DNA of 12,073 bases, from contig CAJTSY010000044.1 in the NCBI GenBank assembly GCA_910578995.1, forward strand, positions 1-12,073, read 5' to 3'. The notes beneath the pieces were generated by a model that did no database searches, was not told where the DNA came from, and was given only the letters and a program-made list of their open reading frames with translations. The stretch is from an uncultured Acetatifactor sp. GTDB lineage: Bacteria > Bacillota > Clostridia > Lachnospirales > Lachnospiraceae. Below are positions 5,725 through 12,073 of the stretch, in pieces (positions within the stretch are counted from its first letter, which is position 1; every line of letters starts with the position of its first letter). A program made the translations under genes and the position numbers.

Positions 5725-5833
5725 CCGGCCCGCAGATTAACCACAGCTTAGCCCGCTGACCGGCCCGCTGATTATACCACAGCTTAGCCCGCTGACCGGC
5801 CCGCTGATTCAGCCGCAGCTTAGCCCGCAAACA
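5692..5833. repeat. Four-unit 35-36 bp tandem repeat across two convergent gene ends
   Basis: Units begin at 5692, 5727, 5762 and 5798 (35, 35, 36, 36 bp). They share GGCCCGCWGATT, an A/C-rich centre, and TTAGCCCGCTGACC. Unit 1 encodes the last residues and stop of the PBECR4 protein, units 2-3 are intergenic, and unit 4 contains the TAA stop and last codons of feoB (5820-5833). The array therefore probably grew from one of these gene ends. The whole space between the two genes (5725-5819) is made of this repeat; no separate terminator is evident in it. Confidence 0.85.
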
Positions 5834-7907
5834 GGCTCCCCACCTGAAACACAACCGTTGACACCGCCCAGGCCAGGATAATCTGGAACGCCATCATCTT
5901 CATTGTAAACTTCCAGGAACCGCTCTCCTTTTTAATGGTAGCCACCGTCGCCACACAGGGTACATACAGCAGGCAGAACAGCATCAGGCAGTAGGCGTTC
6001 AGCGGCCCGAAGCCCGGGTTTAACTGATGGATATTGTCCACAATGGCGGCCATGCCCGCATCGGAATTGGCGTTGGCCACACCGAACAGCACCGCGAAAC
6101 TGGACACCACCACTTCCTTTGCCGAGATTCCCGACAGCAGCGCCACACCGATCTGCCACATGCCAAGCCCCGCCGGAGCCAGAACAGGCACAAGCAGCCG
6201 TCCCAGGCCTGCGCCGAAGCTGTCCGCCGGATTCTCCACCATGCCTGTGAACCCGAAATTCAACACAAACCAGATCACAATGGACGCGATAAAAATTGTA
6301 GTCCCTGCCTTGGTGAGATAGTCTTTCAGCTTGTTCCATACGTAAATACGTATTGTTCTGGCATTCGGCCGCTTATACTCCGGCAATTCTATCAGAAGGG
6401 AATCGTTGGCCTTCCCTTTCTCCAGGCGGTTTATCACAAGCGCCGCCAGTATGGCAATGGCCATCCCCACCACATACATGGAGAATGCCGCCACCGCAGC
6501 GCAGTCCGGGAAAAACATGTCGGAAAACAGCACATACACCGGCAGCCTGGCGGAGCAGGACATAAAAGGCGTCACCAACATGGTCTTTCGCCTGTCGTGT
6601 TCGGTCTCCAGGGCCCTTGTGGCCATAATGGCGGGTACCGTGCAGCCGAAACCCAGTATCATGGGCAGAAAGGCTTTGCCGGATAACCCCACCTTTCCCA
6701 TGACGGAATCCATCACGTAAGCTACCCTGGCCATATACCCGCTGTCCTCCAATATGGCCAGAGCCAGAAACAGGATAAAAATATTGGGAATAAAAGTAAG
6801 GATGCCTCCCACGCCCGCTATGATGCCTTCCACAATCAGGGATTCCAGCCACCCGCTGACCCCGATTCCCTGCAGGATGGCCGCCGCGCCCCCGGACACT
6901 GCGTCAAGCCCGGTCTCAAACACTCCCTTCAGAATGTCTCCCACGGTAAACGTGAGGAAAAACACAAAGCACATAATCAGCAGAAACACCGGAATTCCCC
7001 ACACGGGATGGGTCAGAAGCCGGTCTATTTTATCCGTGGAGGCCGCCTTTTTACTCTTGTTGAAAAGGGTTTCCTTCATCACCTTTTCAATATAGGCATA
7101 CTTGCACTGTATAATTTCCTTCTCATAACTCCTGTCCGCCACATGGATCACAGACATGGGATGTTCCTTTTTTACCTCCTCGTCATCTTCCAGTATCTTG
7201 ATGGCATGCCATCTGGCGGAAGAATGGTCCGGATAACTCTCCTGCATCATGCCTTCCAGTGTCTGGATCTTCTCTTCGATCTGCGTCGGATAATCCAGAA
7301 TGTAGTCCTCCATCCCCTCCTCGCAGTGGTGGATCACCGCATGAAGCAGAATATCCAGTCCGGTGCGCCTGGCCGCCGAAACAGGCACTACCGGAATATT
7401 TCCCAACATTTCGGGCAGACGGTGCATGTCGATCTCCATCCCCCGCTCTTCCACCACGTCCATCATGTTCAGCGCCAGGACGATGGGCTTCCCAAGTTCC
7501 AGAAGCTGCAGGGTCAGGTACAGGTTCCGCTCCAGGGAGGACGCGTCCACCACGTTTATGATGGCATCAATGTCGTCATCCATGGCACATTTCCTGGTGA
7601 CCTTCTCCTCAATGGTATAGCAGGTCAGGGAGTAGATTCCCGGCGTGTCCACAATGGTGATATCGGTATCCTCATAGCTTGTCTCGCCTTCCATCCGCTC
7701 CACTGTAACCCCGGGCCAGTTTGCAACCTTCAGCCTGGAGCCGGTAAGGGCGTTGAAGAGGGTTGTCTTGCCGCAGTTGGGGTTGCCGATGCAGGCTACG
7801 TTGATGTGTTTTTTCTGATTTTGAGATTTCCTGTTTTCTTTGCCTGTGTTATCCGCGCTTTCTTTTCTGTTTTTTTGATTTCTGTCATCCTGTGTATTGT
7901 GATTCAC
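5820..7907 (-). CDS. feoB: Ferrous iron transport protein B
   Basis: This 695-residue protein is the inner-membrane Fe(II) transporter of the Feo system. Its N-terminal cytoplasmic G domain shows G1 GNPNCGKT (41-48), G3 DTPG (87-90), G4 NMMD (147-150) and G5 SAA (177-179). A helical guanine-dissociation-inhibitor-like spacer follows. From about residue 305 there is a polytopic membrane part with the conserved Gate segments, including GFGCTVPAIMATRAL and a S-C-S-A-R-L-P-V-Y motif. Length is normal for the family. The first ~34 residues are an unusually polar Asn/Gln/Lys-rich extension before the G domain. The start is GTG at 7907 with AGGAGG 8 nt upstream (7917-7922). It lies 41 nt after feoA on the same strand, so the two are co-transcribed. 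The stop sits in the tandem repeat shared with the convergent gene. Confidence 0.97.
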   Translation of the reverse strand: MNHNTQDDRNQKNRKESADNTGKENRKSQNQKKHINVACIGNPNCGKTTLFNALTGSRLKVANWPGVTVERMEGETSYEDTDITIVDTPGIYSLTCYTIEEKVTRKCAMDDDIDAIINVVDASSLERNLYLTLQLLELGKPIVLALNMMDVVEERGMEIDMHRLPEMLGNIPVVPVSAARRTGLDILLHAVIHHCEEGMEDYILDYPTQIEEKIQTLEGMMQESYPDHSSARWHAIKILEDDEEVKKEHPMSVIHVADRSYEKEIIQCKYAYIEKVMKETLFNKSKKAASTDKIDRLLTHPVWGIPVFLLIMCFVFFLTFTVGDILKGVFETGLDAVSGGAAAILQGIGVSGWLESLIVEGIIAGVGGILTFIPNIFILFLALAILEDSGYMARVAYVMDSVMGKVGLSGKAFLPMILGFGCTVPAIMATRALETEHDRRKTMLVTPFMSCSARLPVYVLFSDMFFPDCAAVAAFSMYVVGMAIAILAALVINRLEKGKANDSLLIELPEYKRPNARTIRIYVWNKLKDYLTKAGTTIFIASIVIWFVLNFGFTGMVENPADSFGAGLGRLLVPVLAPAGLGMWQIGVALLSGISAKEVVVSSFAVLFGVANANSDAGMAAIVDNIHQLNPGFGPLNAYCLMLFCLLYVPCVATVATIKKESGSWKFTMKMMAFQIILAWAVSTVVFQVGSLFAG

Positions 7908-7948
7908 GGATTTCGCCTCCTGATTCTATGAACTGTAAAAATCCCCAA

Positions 7949-8176
7949 TTATGCCGAACAGCTGCTGACCTCGATACTGGAAGAAATATGCTTCCCCAGA
8001 GCCAGGCGCGTACCCCTCACCTGGATGATCAGCGCCCCCTTGTTTTTCCGGTTTAACACATTCACGATGGTTCCGTCGTTTAATCCAAGCGCCTGCAGCC
8101 GCCTGGTAATGGCAGGCTCCACGTAAAGCCCCTCTATACAGTAGCTGCCGCCCTTCTGTGCCTCATATAGCGTCAT
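7949..8176 (-). CDS. feoA: Ferrous iron transport protein A
   Basis: This small cytoplasmic SH3-like protein (75 residues from the second ATG, 77 from the first) shows the FeoA pattern: a Gly-containing N-terminal strand, ITRRLQALGLNDGTIVNVL (the R-L-x-x-L-G-L signature), and a C-terminal R-L-A-L-G strand followed by small residues. FeoA assists FeoB-mediated Fe(II) uptake, probably through contact with the G domain. Of two ATGs (8182 and 8176) I prefer the second, because the only ribosome-binding-like sequence (GAGTGG) directly abuts the first. It is the promoter-proximal gene of feoAB. No clear Fur box is visible upstream. Confidence 0.93.
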   Translation of the reverse strand: MTLYEAQKGGSYCIEGLYVEPAITRRLQALGLNDGTIVNVLNRKNKGALIIQVRGTRLALGKHISSSIEVSSCSA

Positions 8177-8257
8177 ATGCATCCACTCTTTTCTGTTGTT
8201 TATTTGCGGATTCCCGCAATGGTTTTATTTTCATTCAAAGTCCCTTCAACCAGAAAT

Positions 8258-8286
8258 ATCATAGCACGAATGAAGACTTTACGCAA
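8258..8286 (-). promoter_or_regulatory. Probable feoAB promoter
   Basis: On the minus strand, TTGCGT (8281-8286) and TATGAT (8258-8263) are separated by exactly 17 nt, about 80 nt upstream of feoA. The -10 matches consensus in five of six positions, the -35 in three. The leader between promoter and feoA shows no recognised iron-regulator site or riboswitch. Confidence 0.55.
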
Positions 8287-8328
8287 CTGATTCCAGTTTG
8301 TCCTGCCTGTAATTACACAGCTTAACAA

Positions 8329-8392
8329 CTTTGCAATTGCCTATATAGGGAATAGGCAAGTACAGCAGACTATCAACAGCTTTGCAATTGCC
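8329..8392. repeat. 13-bp direct repeat and hairpin in the feoA / cyclo-ligase gap
   Basis: CTTTGCAATTGCC occurs at 8329-8341 and 8380-8392, 51 bp apart. Directly after the first copy, TTGCCTAT (8337-8344) and ATAGGCAA (8352-8359) form a perfect 8-bp hairpin. On the minus strand this lies downstream of the cyclo-ligase stop and could slow or end its transcription, but there is no good T-run. The rest of the 8177-8403 gap holds only the feoA promoter. Confidence 0.55.
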
Positions 8393-8403
8393 CTGGCCTG
8401 CAG

Positions 8404-9135
8404 TCACAGGCAGATTACCTGACAGGGCCGGATATCCGTGTCCTCCCCGGGCAGTTTATCCACCATCTGGCATCTGTAGCCCACCGCTATGGTGCGCAGC
8501 CACAGCCCCGGCTTATCCGCCAGATACCTGTCATAGAATCCCCGGCCATATCCCAGGCGGGTACGGTATCTGTCAAACGCAACCCCCGGCATCAGCATCA
8601 GTGTCTGCTCCGCTGTCTCCCCGGAGTACACATAGATTTCCGTGGTTCCGGCAGGCTCCGGAATTCCCCTGTATCCTGGTTCCAGATCCCCTGGGGATGT
8701 GATTCTGTAAAATTCCATATAATGGGGTGCCCGGCACTCCGTCCTTCCGCCCTTTCCGGCAAATTCTTTCCGCAGGTAAAGCCGTCCACGCTCCCCAATA
8801 GCTTTCTGATGCTCTGGTAACTTCTTTTCAGAATCCGGCTGTGTATCAAAAAAACTCTGCCCCGCTCCCGGCTGTATTTCAGGGAACCCGGAAAGTACTT
8901 TGGGCACATAAACCTTCTTTCCCGCCTTCCACGCCTCCTTCATGATTTCCGTGGTGGATATCTCGCTTCCGTAGCTGACGAAACACAGCAGTTTGTCCGC
9001 CCTGTAATACCACTGATGCCCCAGAATCCGCTCCGTCAGCAGCAGGGAAGCCCTTTTTTGTTCCCCGCTGTCCAAATCGTCCCTTATGGCCAGTATTCTT
9101 TTTCTGATGTTCCTTTTCTCTGCCCTGATATCCAT
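8404..9135 (-). CDS. 5-formyltetrahydrofolate cyclo-ligase family protein
   Basis: The family (5,10-methenyl-THF synthetase) converts 5-formyl-THF to 5,10-methenyl-THF with ATP in the cytoplasm, salvaging folate. Visible signatures are an N-terminal helix AEKRNIRKRILAIRDDL, the strand CFVSYGSEISTTEIM, KKVYVPKV (residues 73-80), MEFYRI, GYRGIPEP, and the hallmark PGVAFDRYRTRLGYGRGFYD near the C-terminus. The start at 9135 gives 243 residues. A longer frame from 9216 exists, but a good promoter (9166-9194) lies inside that extension, so the shorter start is preferred, although its ribosome binding site is poor. The usual length is ~190. The excess is an insertion of ~58 residues (about 81-138) between VPKV and MEFYRI, where normal members have only a few residues. 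The insertion is polar and of unknown function. Confidence 0.88.
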   Translation of the reverse strand: MDIRAEKRNIRKRILAIRDDLDSGEQKRASLLLTERILGHQWYYRADKLLCFVSYGSEISTTEIMKEAWKAGKKVYVPKVLSGFPEIQPGAGQSFFDTQPDSEKKLPEHQKAIGERGRLYLRKEFAGKGGRTECRAPHYMEFYRITSPGDLEPGYRGIPEPAGTTEIYVYSGETAEQTLMLMPGVAFDRYRTRLGYGRGFYDRYLADKPGLWLRTIAVGYRCQMVDKLPGEDTDIRPCQVICL

Positions 9136-9165
9136 TTCCGTCTGCAGCCTCTCTTCCTGATTTTC

Positions 9166-9194
9166 ATCATACCACGAGGCTGAATGAATCACAA
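9166..9194 (-). promoter_or_regulatory. Probable promoter of the cyclo-ligase gene
   Basis: On the minus strand, TTGTGA (9189-9194) and TATGAT (9166-9171) are 17 nt apart, matching consensus in four and five positions. Transcription would begin near 9159, about 24 nt before the ATG at 9135. This placement argues against the upstream ATG at 9216 as the real start. Confidence 0.6.
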
Positions 9195-9327
9195 TTCTTT
9201 TTTTATTGACATCCATAATCTATTGCCGCAACGACATTCTGTATTTCCAACTTACAATACACTTTCCAATATGTTAAATCAGCATTACTAAAAAATGTGC
9301 AAATGCACAGAAAGAAGAAGCGGTTCT

Positions 9328-9417
9328 ATGGAAATCAAAAGGGACTCCTACCTGGAGCAACTGAAAATAAGAAGAATGAAATCTGAATTGTACGATTTCA
9401 GCAACATGATTAGCTAA
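9328..9417 (+). pseudogene. Possible 5' fragment of an AAA/DUF4143-type ATPase gene
   Basis: A 29-codon frame starts MEIKRDSYLEQLKIRR, which resembles the first residues of the large family of AAA ATP-binding proteins with a DUF4143 domain (typically M-E-I-K-R-D-x-Y-L-x-x-L-I-x-R-K). The similarity stops before the Walker A region; the remaining residues (M-K-S-E-L-Y-D-F-S-N-M-I-S) are unrelated and end at TAA 9415-9417. Upstream, the purine-rich GAAAGAAGAAG could serve as ribosome binding site, and a 6-2-6 palindrome TGTGCA-AA-TGCACA lies at 9296-9309. It may be a decayed gene, or a chance short frame. Confidence 0.35.
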
Positions 9418-9425
9418 AACATATA

Positions 9426-9453
9426 GGAACCCCGGCCCGAAAGCCAGGGTTCC
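9426..9453 (-). terminator. Hairpin terminator downstream of the large sensor kinase
   Basis: GGAACCC (9426-9432) pairs with GGGTTCC (9447-9453), and an inner GGC/GCC pair flanks a CCGAAA loop. On the minus strand it lies 58 nt past the kinase stop and is followed by TATATGTTTT; on the plus strand it is followed by CTTTAT. It is a good GC-rich stem with a modest T-tract, so it most likely ends the kinase transcript. The rest of 9217-9511 holds only the possible ATPase fragment and a small palindrome. Confidence 0.65.
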
Positions 9454-9511
9454 CTTTATCACATTTCCTGTAAAATATCTTGCCTGCACCGTTAACTGTC
9501 TTCCCATCCCC

Positions 9512-12073
9512 TCACAGGCCAAAGGGCGGTATCTCCATATAGGAACTGCCGGACGCCGCCACATGCCAGGTGGTGGTCACCTTAAACAAATCACCGTCCA
9601 CCTCCAGTTCCAGTACACCTCCCTGGAGCTCCGTGAAGCTCTTTGCGATGGCAAGCCCCAGGCCGCTGCCCTCCGTGTTCCGGGAGGCGTCCCCCCGCAC
9701 GAAGCGCTCCGTCAACTCCGAGGAATCCACCGTGATTTCCTGGGCGGAAATATTCTTCAGGGTTATCACCACCGTGTCGTCAATCCGGAAACCGTTCACA
9801 TAGACCCGGGTGCCGGGAAGTGCGTATTTTGCAATATTTCCAAACAGATTTTCGTATATCCTGTAGGTCTTCTGGCTGTCCAGGGGCAGGATGACTTTCT
9901 CCTCCGTCAGGTTCATCCGCACGTCCAGTCCGGACTCCCCCAGTTTGTCGGACATTTCAAAGGCCACCTGCTTCACCAGGTTCATGATGTCCACATCCAT
10001 GATGTTCAGGGTGACATTCTGGGAACTGGCCTTGCTGAACTCAAACAAATCTTCTATCAGGTCCTTCAGGCGCAGGGATTTCCGCTCCAGTGTGGCCAGG
10101 TAGTCCCTGCGCTGTTCTTCGGTGATCCCTTCCACTTTCAGCAGGTTCACGTAGGTGATGATGGCCGTCAGGGGGGTCTTCAGGTCATGGGACATATTGG
10201 TCACCAGTTCCACCTTCATGCGCTGACTCCTGACCTCCGCATCCACCGCCTTCTGCAGCCCGTCCTGAATCTTGTAAACCTGTTCCCGGAAGGGTTCGAA
10301 GACACCGAGTTCTTCGCTTATGACCACATCCAGGCGTCCCTCCGCAATCTGGTCCACCGCCTTCAGGAGAATCCGGTAGCGCTTCTGCAGCTCGCTGACA
10401 TATCTTCGTAAAATCACATACAATACCAGGGAGTACACTACCGTGATGCCGAATCCGCCCACCCAGAAGCAGCTGATTACAAACAGGATAATCCCGTTGA
10501 GCACTAACAGTTTGATAATGGTTCTATTGGCATTCCGTGTCAGATCCATATGGGCCACCGCCTCATAAATATCCGCCGCTTTTCCCTTCATAAAAGGGAA
10601 AAAGCGATAAATCAGGCATCTGCGGCGGATATAGCCCCTCAAGCCGAACTCGCCCAGAGCTCTGGCACAGACGCCCACATACCAACAGCAGAAGAAAAAC
10701 GCAGTGAGCGCCGACAGGTTGCACATATATACCAGGAAATCCGCTACATCTGGCGGACAAGCCAAATACTCCTGAAACGCCCCCCCTGCCTCGCCGCTGG
10801 CCACATGGGCAACCATGTTGACCACAGGCTCCTCTATGGCACAGAGCAGGATACCGAACAGGAACAGCAGCTCAAAGGGAACGCAGCATATTTTCTCATC
10901 CTTCCAGGGCTTCGTCTTCCCCATTACCGGCAGGAAGCATCCAAGCAGCGCCAGGAACAGCATACCCAGAATCAGAATGCCGCCCAGGCCGGAGTCCAGG
11001 TAAGCGGATGTGTCGTTCCCCCAGCTGCGCCTGCAATTATAAAAATACAGTCCCATTTCATTATTGTCAACAGTGCCCGCATGAAAATAGTTCTTCCTCT
11101 CCTTCCAGTCCTCCGCGCGGATGGAGAAGGTCACCGTGCAGTCCGCAGGCCCCCTGATGCCGCCGTACTGGCAAAACACTTTCATGGCACTGCCCAGCAT
11201 ACTCTTCGCCAGATTGTCACGTATCACCTCATTGCCGGCTTTGCGCACCGTACTTTCGTCTCCTCCCCGGACAATATCCCCCACGGTGGCGTTTCCTGCA
11301 CTGTCAAAGCGAAAGCTGATGAGGAACTGCTGAAGGGCCGGATCCAGGTTTCTGTCTTCCTCGGACATATTGGTAAGAAACTTCCCTGTCGCATTGTCTA
11401 CAATCAGGTAGTCGTAGCACAGGTTCAGCTCCCGGAAACTTGATTCTATGGACTGGAAATAACTGTCGAACCGCTCCATCTCGCTTTCCAGGGAGTAGCA
11501 TTCATCCCTGGTCAGATTACAGGCAAGCATGCTGTCCACATATTCCTCCGGCCATTCCCTCACCGCCACACCCATGCTGTCTGCATAGGCCCGCAGCGTC
11601 TCTTCGTCCAGGCTCTCCGCCTCCCCGGCATCTTCCTGCCAGGTCTCGGTCCGGCTTCCGTTGTCGGCGTTCTCCTCCATGGCGGATTCCTCCACTAAAT
11701 CCAACAGGAAAAGGTAATCGTCCCGTTTCTTATCGTCCGAAATCCACTGGTAACCCTCATCCCCCTCAAGGTAAATATCCCTGTATCCCGCGGTTTCCTT
11801 CTGACGGGAATTGTACAGATCCCGGTAGAGCAGGTAACAGCTCTGGTAGAGCCACCCGATGCTTTCCGTGCTGTCCGTGGGGCTTTCCTGGTATTTGTCC
11901 GCCCTGGCCCGGAATATGCCGTAGAATCCGGAGAAAACCATCCCACAGGCCAGAGAGACCACAAGCCCCCTTGACAGCCAGGGCTTCTCCTGCCAAAACC
12001 TGCCGGGCAGGCTCTTTTCCGGCTTTTTCTGTTCCTGAAGAGGTATCCGCTCCAGGAATTCCGACTGATTTTT
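9512..12073 (-). CDS. Large membrane sensor histidine kinase, 5' end cut by window edge
   Basis: The frame is open to the right edge (853 residues visible), so the GTG/ATG codons near 11962 need not be the start. Counting from the edge, a cytoplasmic N-terminus of ~35 residues precedes a first membrane helix (VVSLACGMVFSGFYGIF). An extracytoplasmic domain of ~300 residues follows, rich in acidic residues. Further membrane helices lie near 363-385, 396-424, 443-470 and 518-556. A linker leads to the HisKA box TNMSHDLKTPLTAIITYV with the phospho-acceptor histidine at ~629. The ATPase domain has N-box ENLFGNIAKY (~741-750) and G-box GSGLGLAIAK (~802-811). It belongs to the orthodox HisKA/HATPase class, unlike the GHKL kinase at 2832. 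The partner regulator is presumably encoded upstream, beyond the window. The stimulus is unknown. Confidence 0.93.
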   Translation of the reverse strand, partial: KNQSEFLERIPLQEQKKPEKSLPGRFWQEKPWLSRGLVVSLACGMVFSGFYGIFRARADKYQESPTDSTESIGWLYQSCYLLYRDLYNSRQKETAGYRDIYLEGDEGYQWISDDKKRDDYLFLLDLVEESAMEENADNGSRTETWQEDAGEAESLDEETLRAYADSMGVAVREWPEEYVDSMLACNLTRDECYSLESEMERFDSYFQSIESSFRELNLCYDYLIVDNATGKFLTNMSEEDRNLDPALQQFLISFRFDSAGNATVGDIVRGGDESTVRKAGNEVIRDNLAKSMLGSAMKVFCQYGGIRGPADCTVTFSIRAEDWKERKNYFHAGTVDNNEMGLYFYNCRRSWGNDTSAYLDSGLGGILILGMLFLALLGCFLPVMGKTKPWKDEKICCVPFELLFLFGILLCAIEEPVVNMVAHVASGEAGGAFQEYLACPPDVADFLVYMCNLSALTAFFFCCWYVGVCARALGEFGLRGYIRRRCLIYRFFPFMKGKAADIYEAVAHMDLTRNANRTIIKLLVLNGIILFVISCFWVGGFGITVVYSLVLYVILRRYVSELQKRYRILLKAVDQIAEGRLDVVISEELGVFEPFREQVYKIQDGLQKAVDAEVRSQRMKVELVTNMSHDLKTPLTAIITYVNLLKVEGITEEQRRDYLATLERKSLRLKDLIEDLFEFSKASSQNVTLNIMDVDIMNLVKQVAFEMSDKLGESGLDVRMNLTEEKVILPLDSQKTYRIYENLFGNIAKYALPGTRVYVNGFRIDDTVVITLKNISAQEITVDSSELTERFVRGDASRNTEGSGLGLAIAKSFTELQGGVLELEVDGDLFKVTTTWHVAASGSSYMEIPPFGL

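Noticed and set aside
7008..7931. Plus-strand 307-codon frame opposite feoB
   Set aside because: It is fully antisense to the secure feoB G-domain coding sequence, His/Gly-rich as expected for a shadow frame, and has no domain.
9136..9216. Longer start for the folate cyclo-ligase
   Set aside because: The extension contains a good promoter and has no family similarity or ribosome binding site.
9563..10411. Plus-strand 282-codon frame, and another at 10550-11443
   Set aside because: Both are antisense to the clear histidine kinase gene and have no recognisable motif.

Overview
The window looks like a chromosomal segment of a gut-type Clostridia bacterium, most likely Lachnospiraceae. The basis is the gene content (short GHKL and LytTR two-component proteins, FeoA/FeoB, a PBECR4-type protein), the AGGAGG-type ribosome binding sites with some GTG/TTG starts, and a sharp composition change. 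By eye, the first ~2.5 kb is AT-richer and the rest GC-richer. This assignment is inference from family resemblance; no marker gene is present.

Layout. (1) Positions 1-2370, plus strand, AT-rich: a tightly packed operon of three genes. These are the end of a DUF3795 protein, a GNAT acetyltransferase broken by an in-frame TAA, and a zinc-dependent phospholipase C-like protein. (2) Positions 2381-2831: debris of a mobile element. It holds a 5' stub of a large serine recombinase gene with a perfect ribosome binding site, a 69-bp imperfect palindrome just upstream of it, and a hairpin-rich stretch with a 13-bp direct repeat. (3) Positions 2832-4498, minus strand: a LytTR response regulator followed by a small GHKL histidine kinase. 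(4) Positions 4667-5724, plus strand: a consensus promoter, a short RNA built on two near-identical 52-nt tandem units, an intrinsic terminator, and then a gene for a predicted BECR-fold (PBECR4) nuclease. (5) Positions 5692-5833: a four-unit tandem repeat lying across the convergent 3' ends of the nuclease gene and feoB. (6) Positions 5820-8176, minus strand: feoAB ferrous iron uptake. (7) Positions 8404-9135, minus strand: a 5-formyltetrahydrofolate cyclo-ligase with an unusual internal insertion, preceded by a good promoter. (8) Positions 9217-9511: a non-coding stretch with a possible ATPase gene remnant and a terminator. (9) Position 9512 to the right edge, minus strand: a large multi-pass sensor histidine kinase, open at its N-terminus.

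The most interesting signal is region 4. The order promoter, tandem RNA repeats, terminator, nuclease-fold gene is the architecture of type III toxin-antitoxin loci (ToxIN/CptIN/TenpIN), in which the repeat RNA neutralises an endoribonuclease toxin. Here the protein appears to belong to the PBECR4 family, not ToxN. This could therefore be an RNA-antitoxin system with a different toxin family. It is a hypothesis: the gap between terminator and gene is longer than usual, and the gene also has its own TATAAT box.
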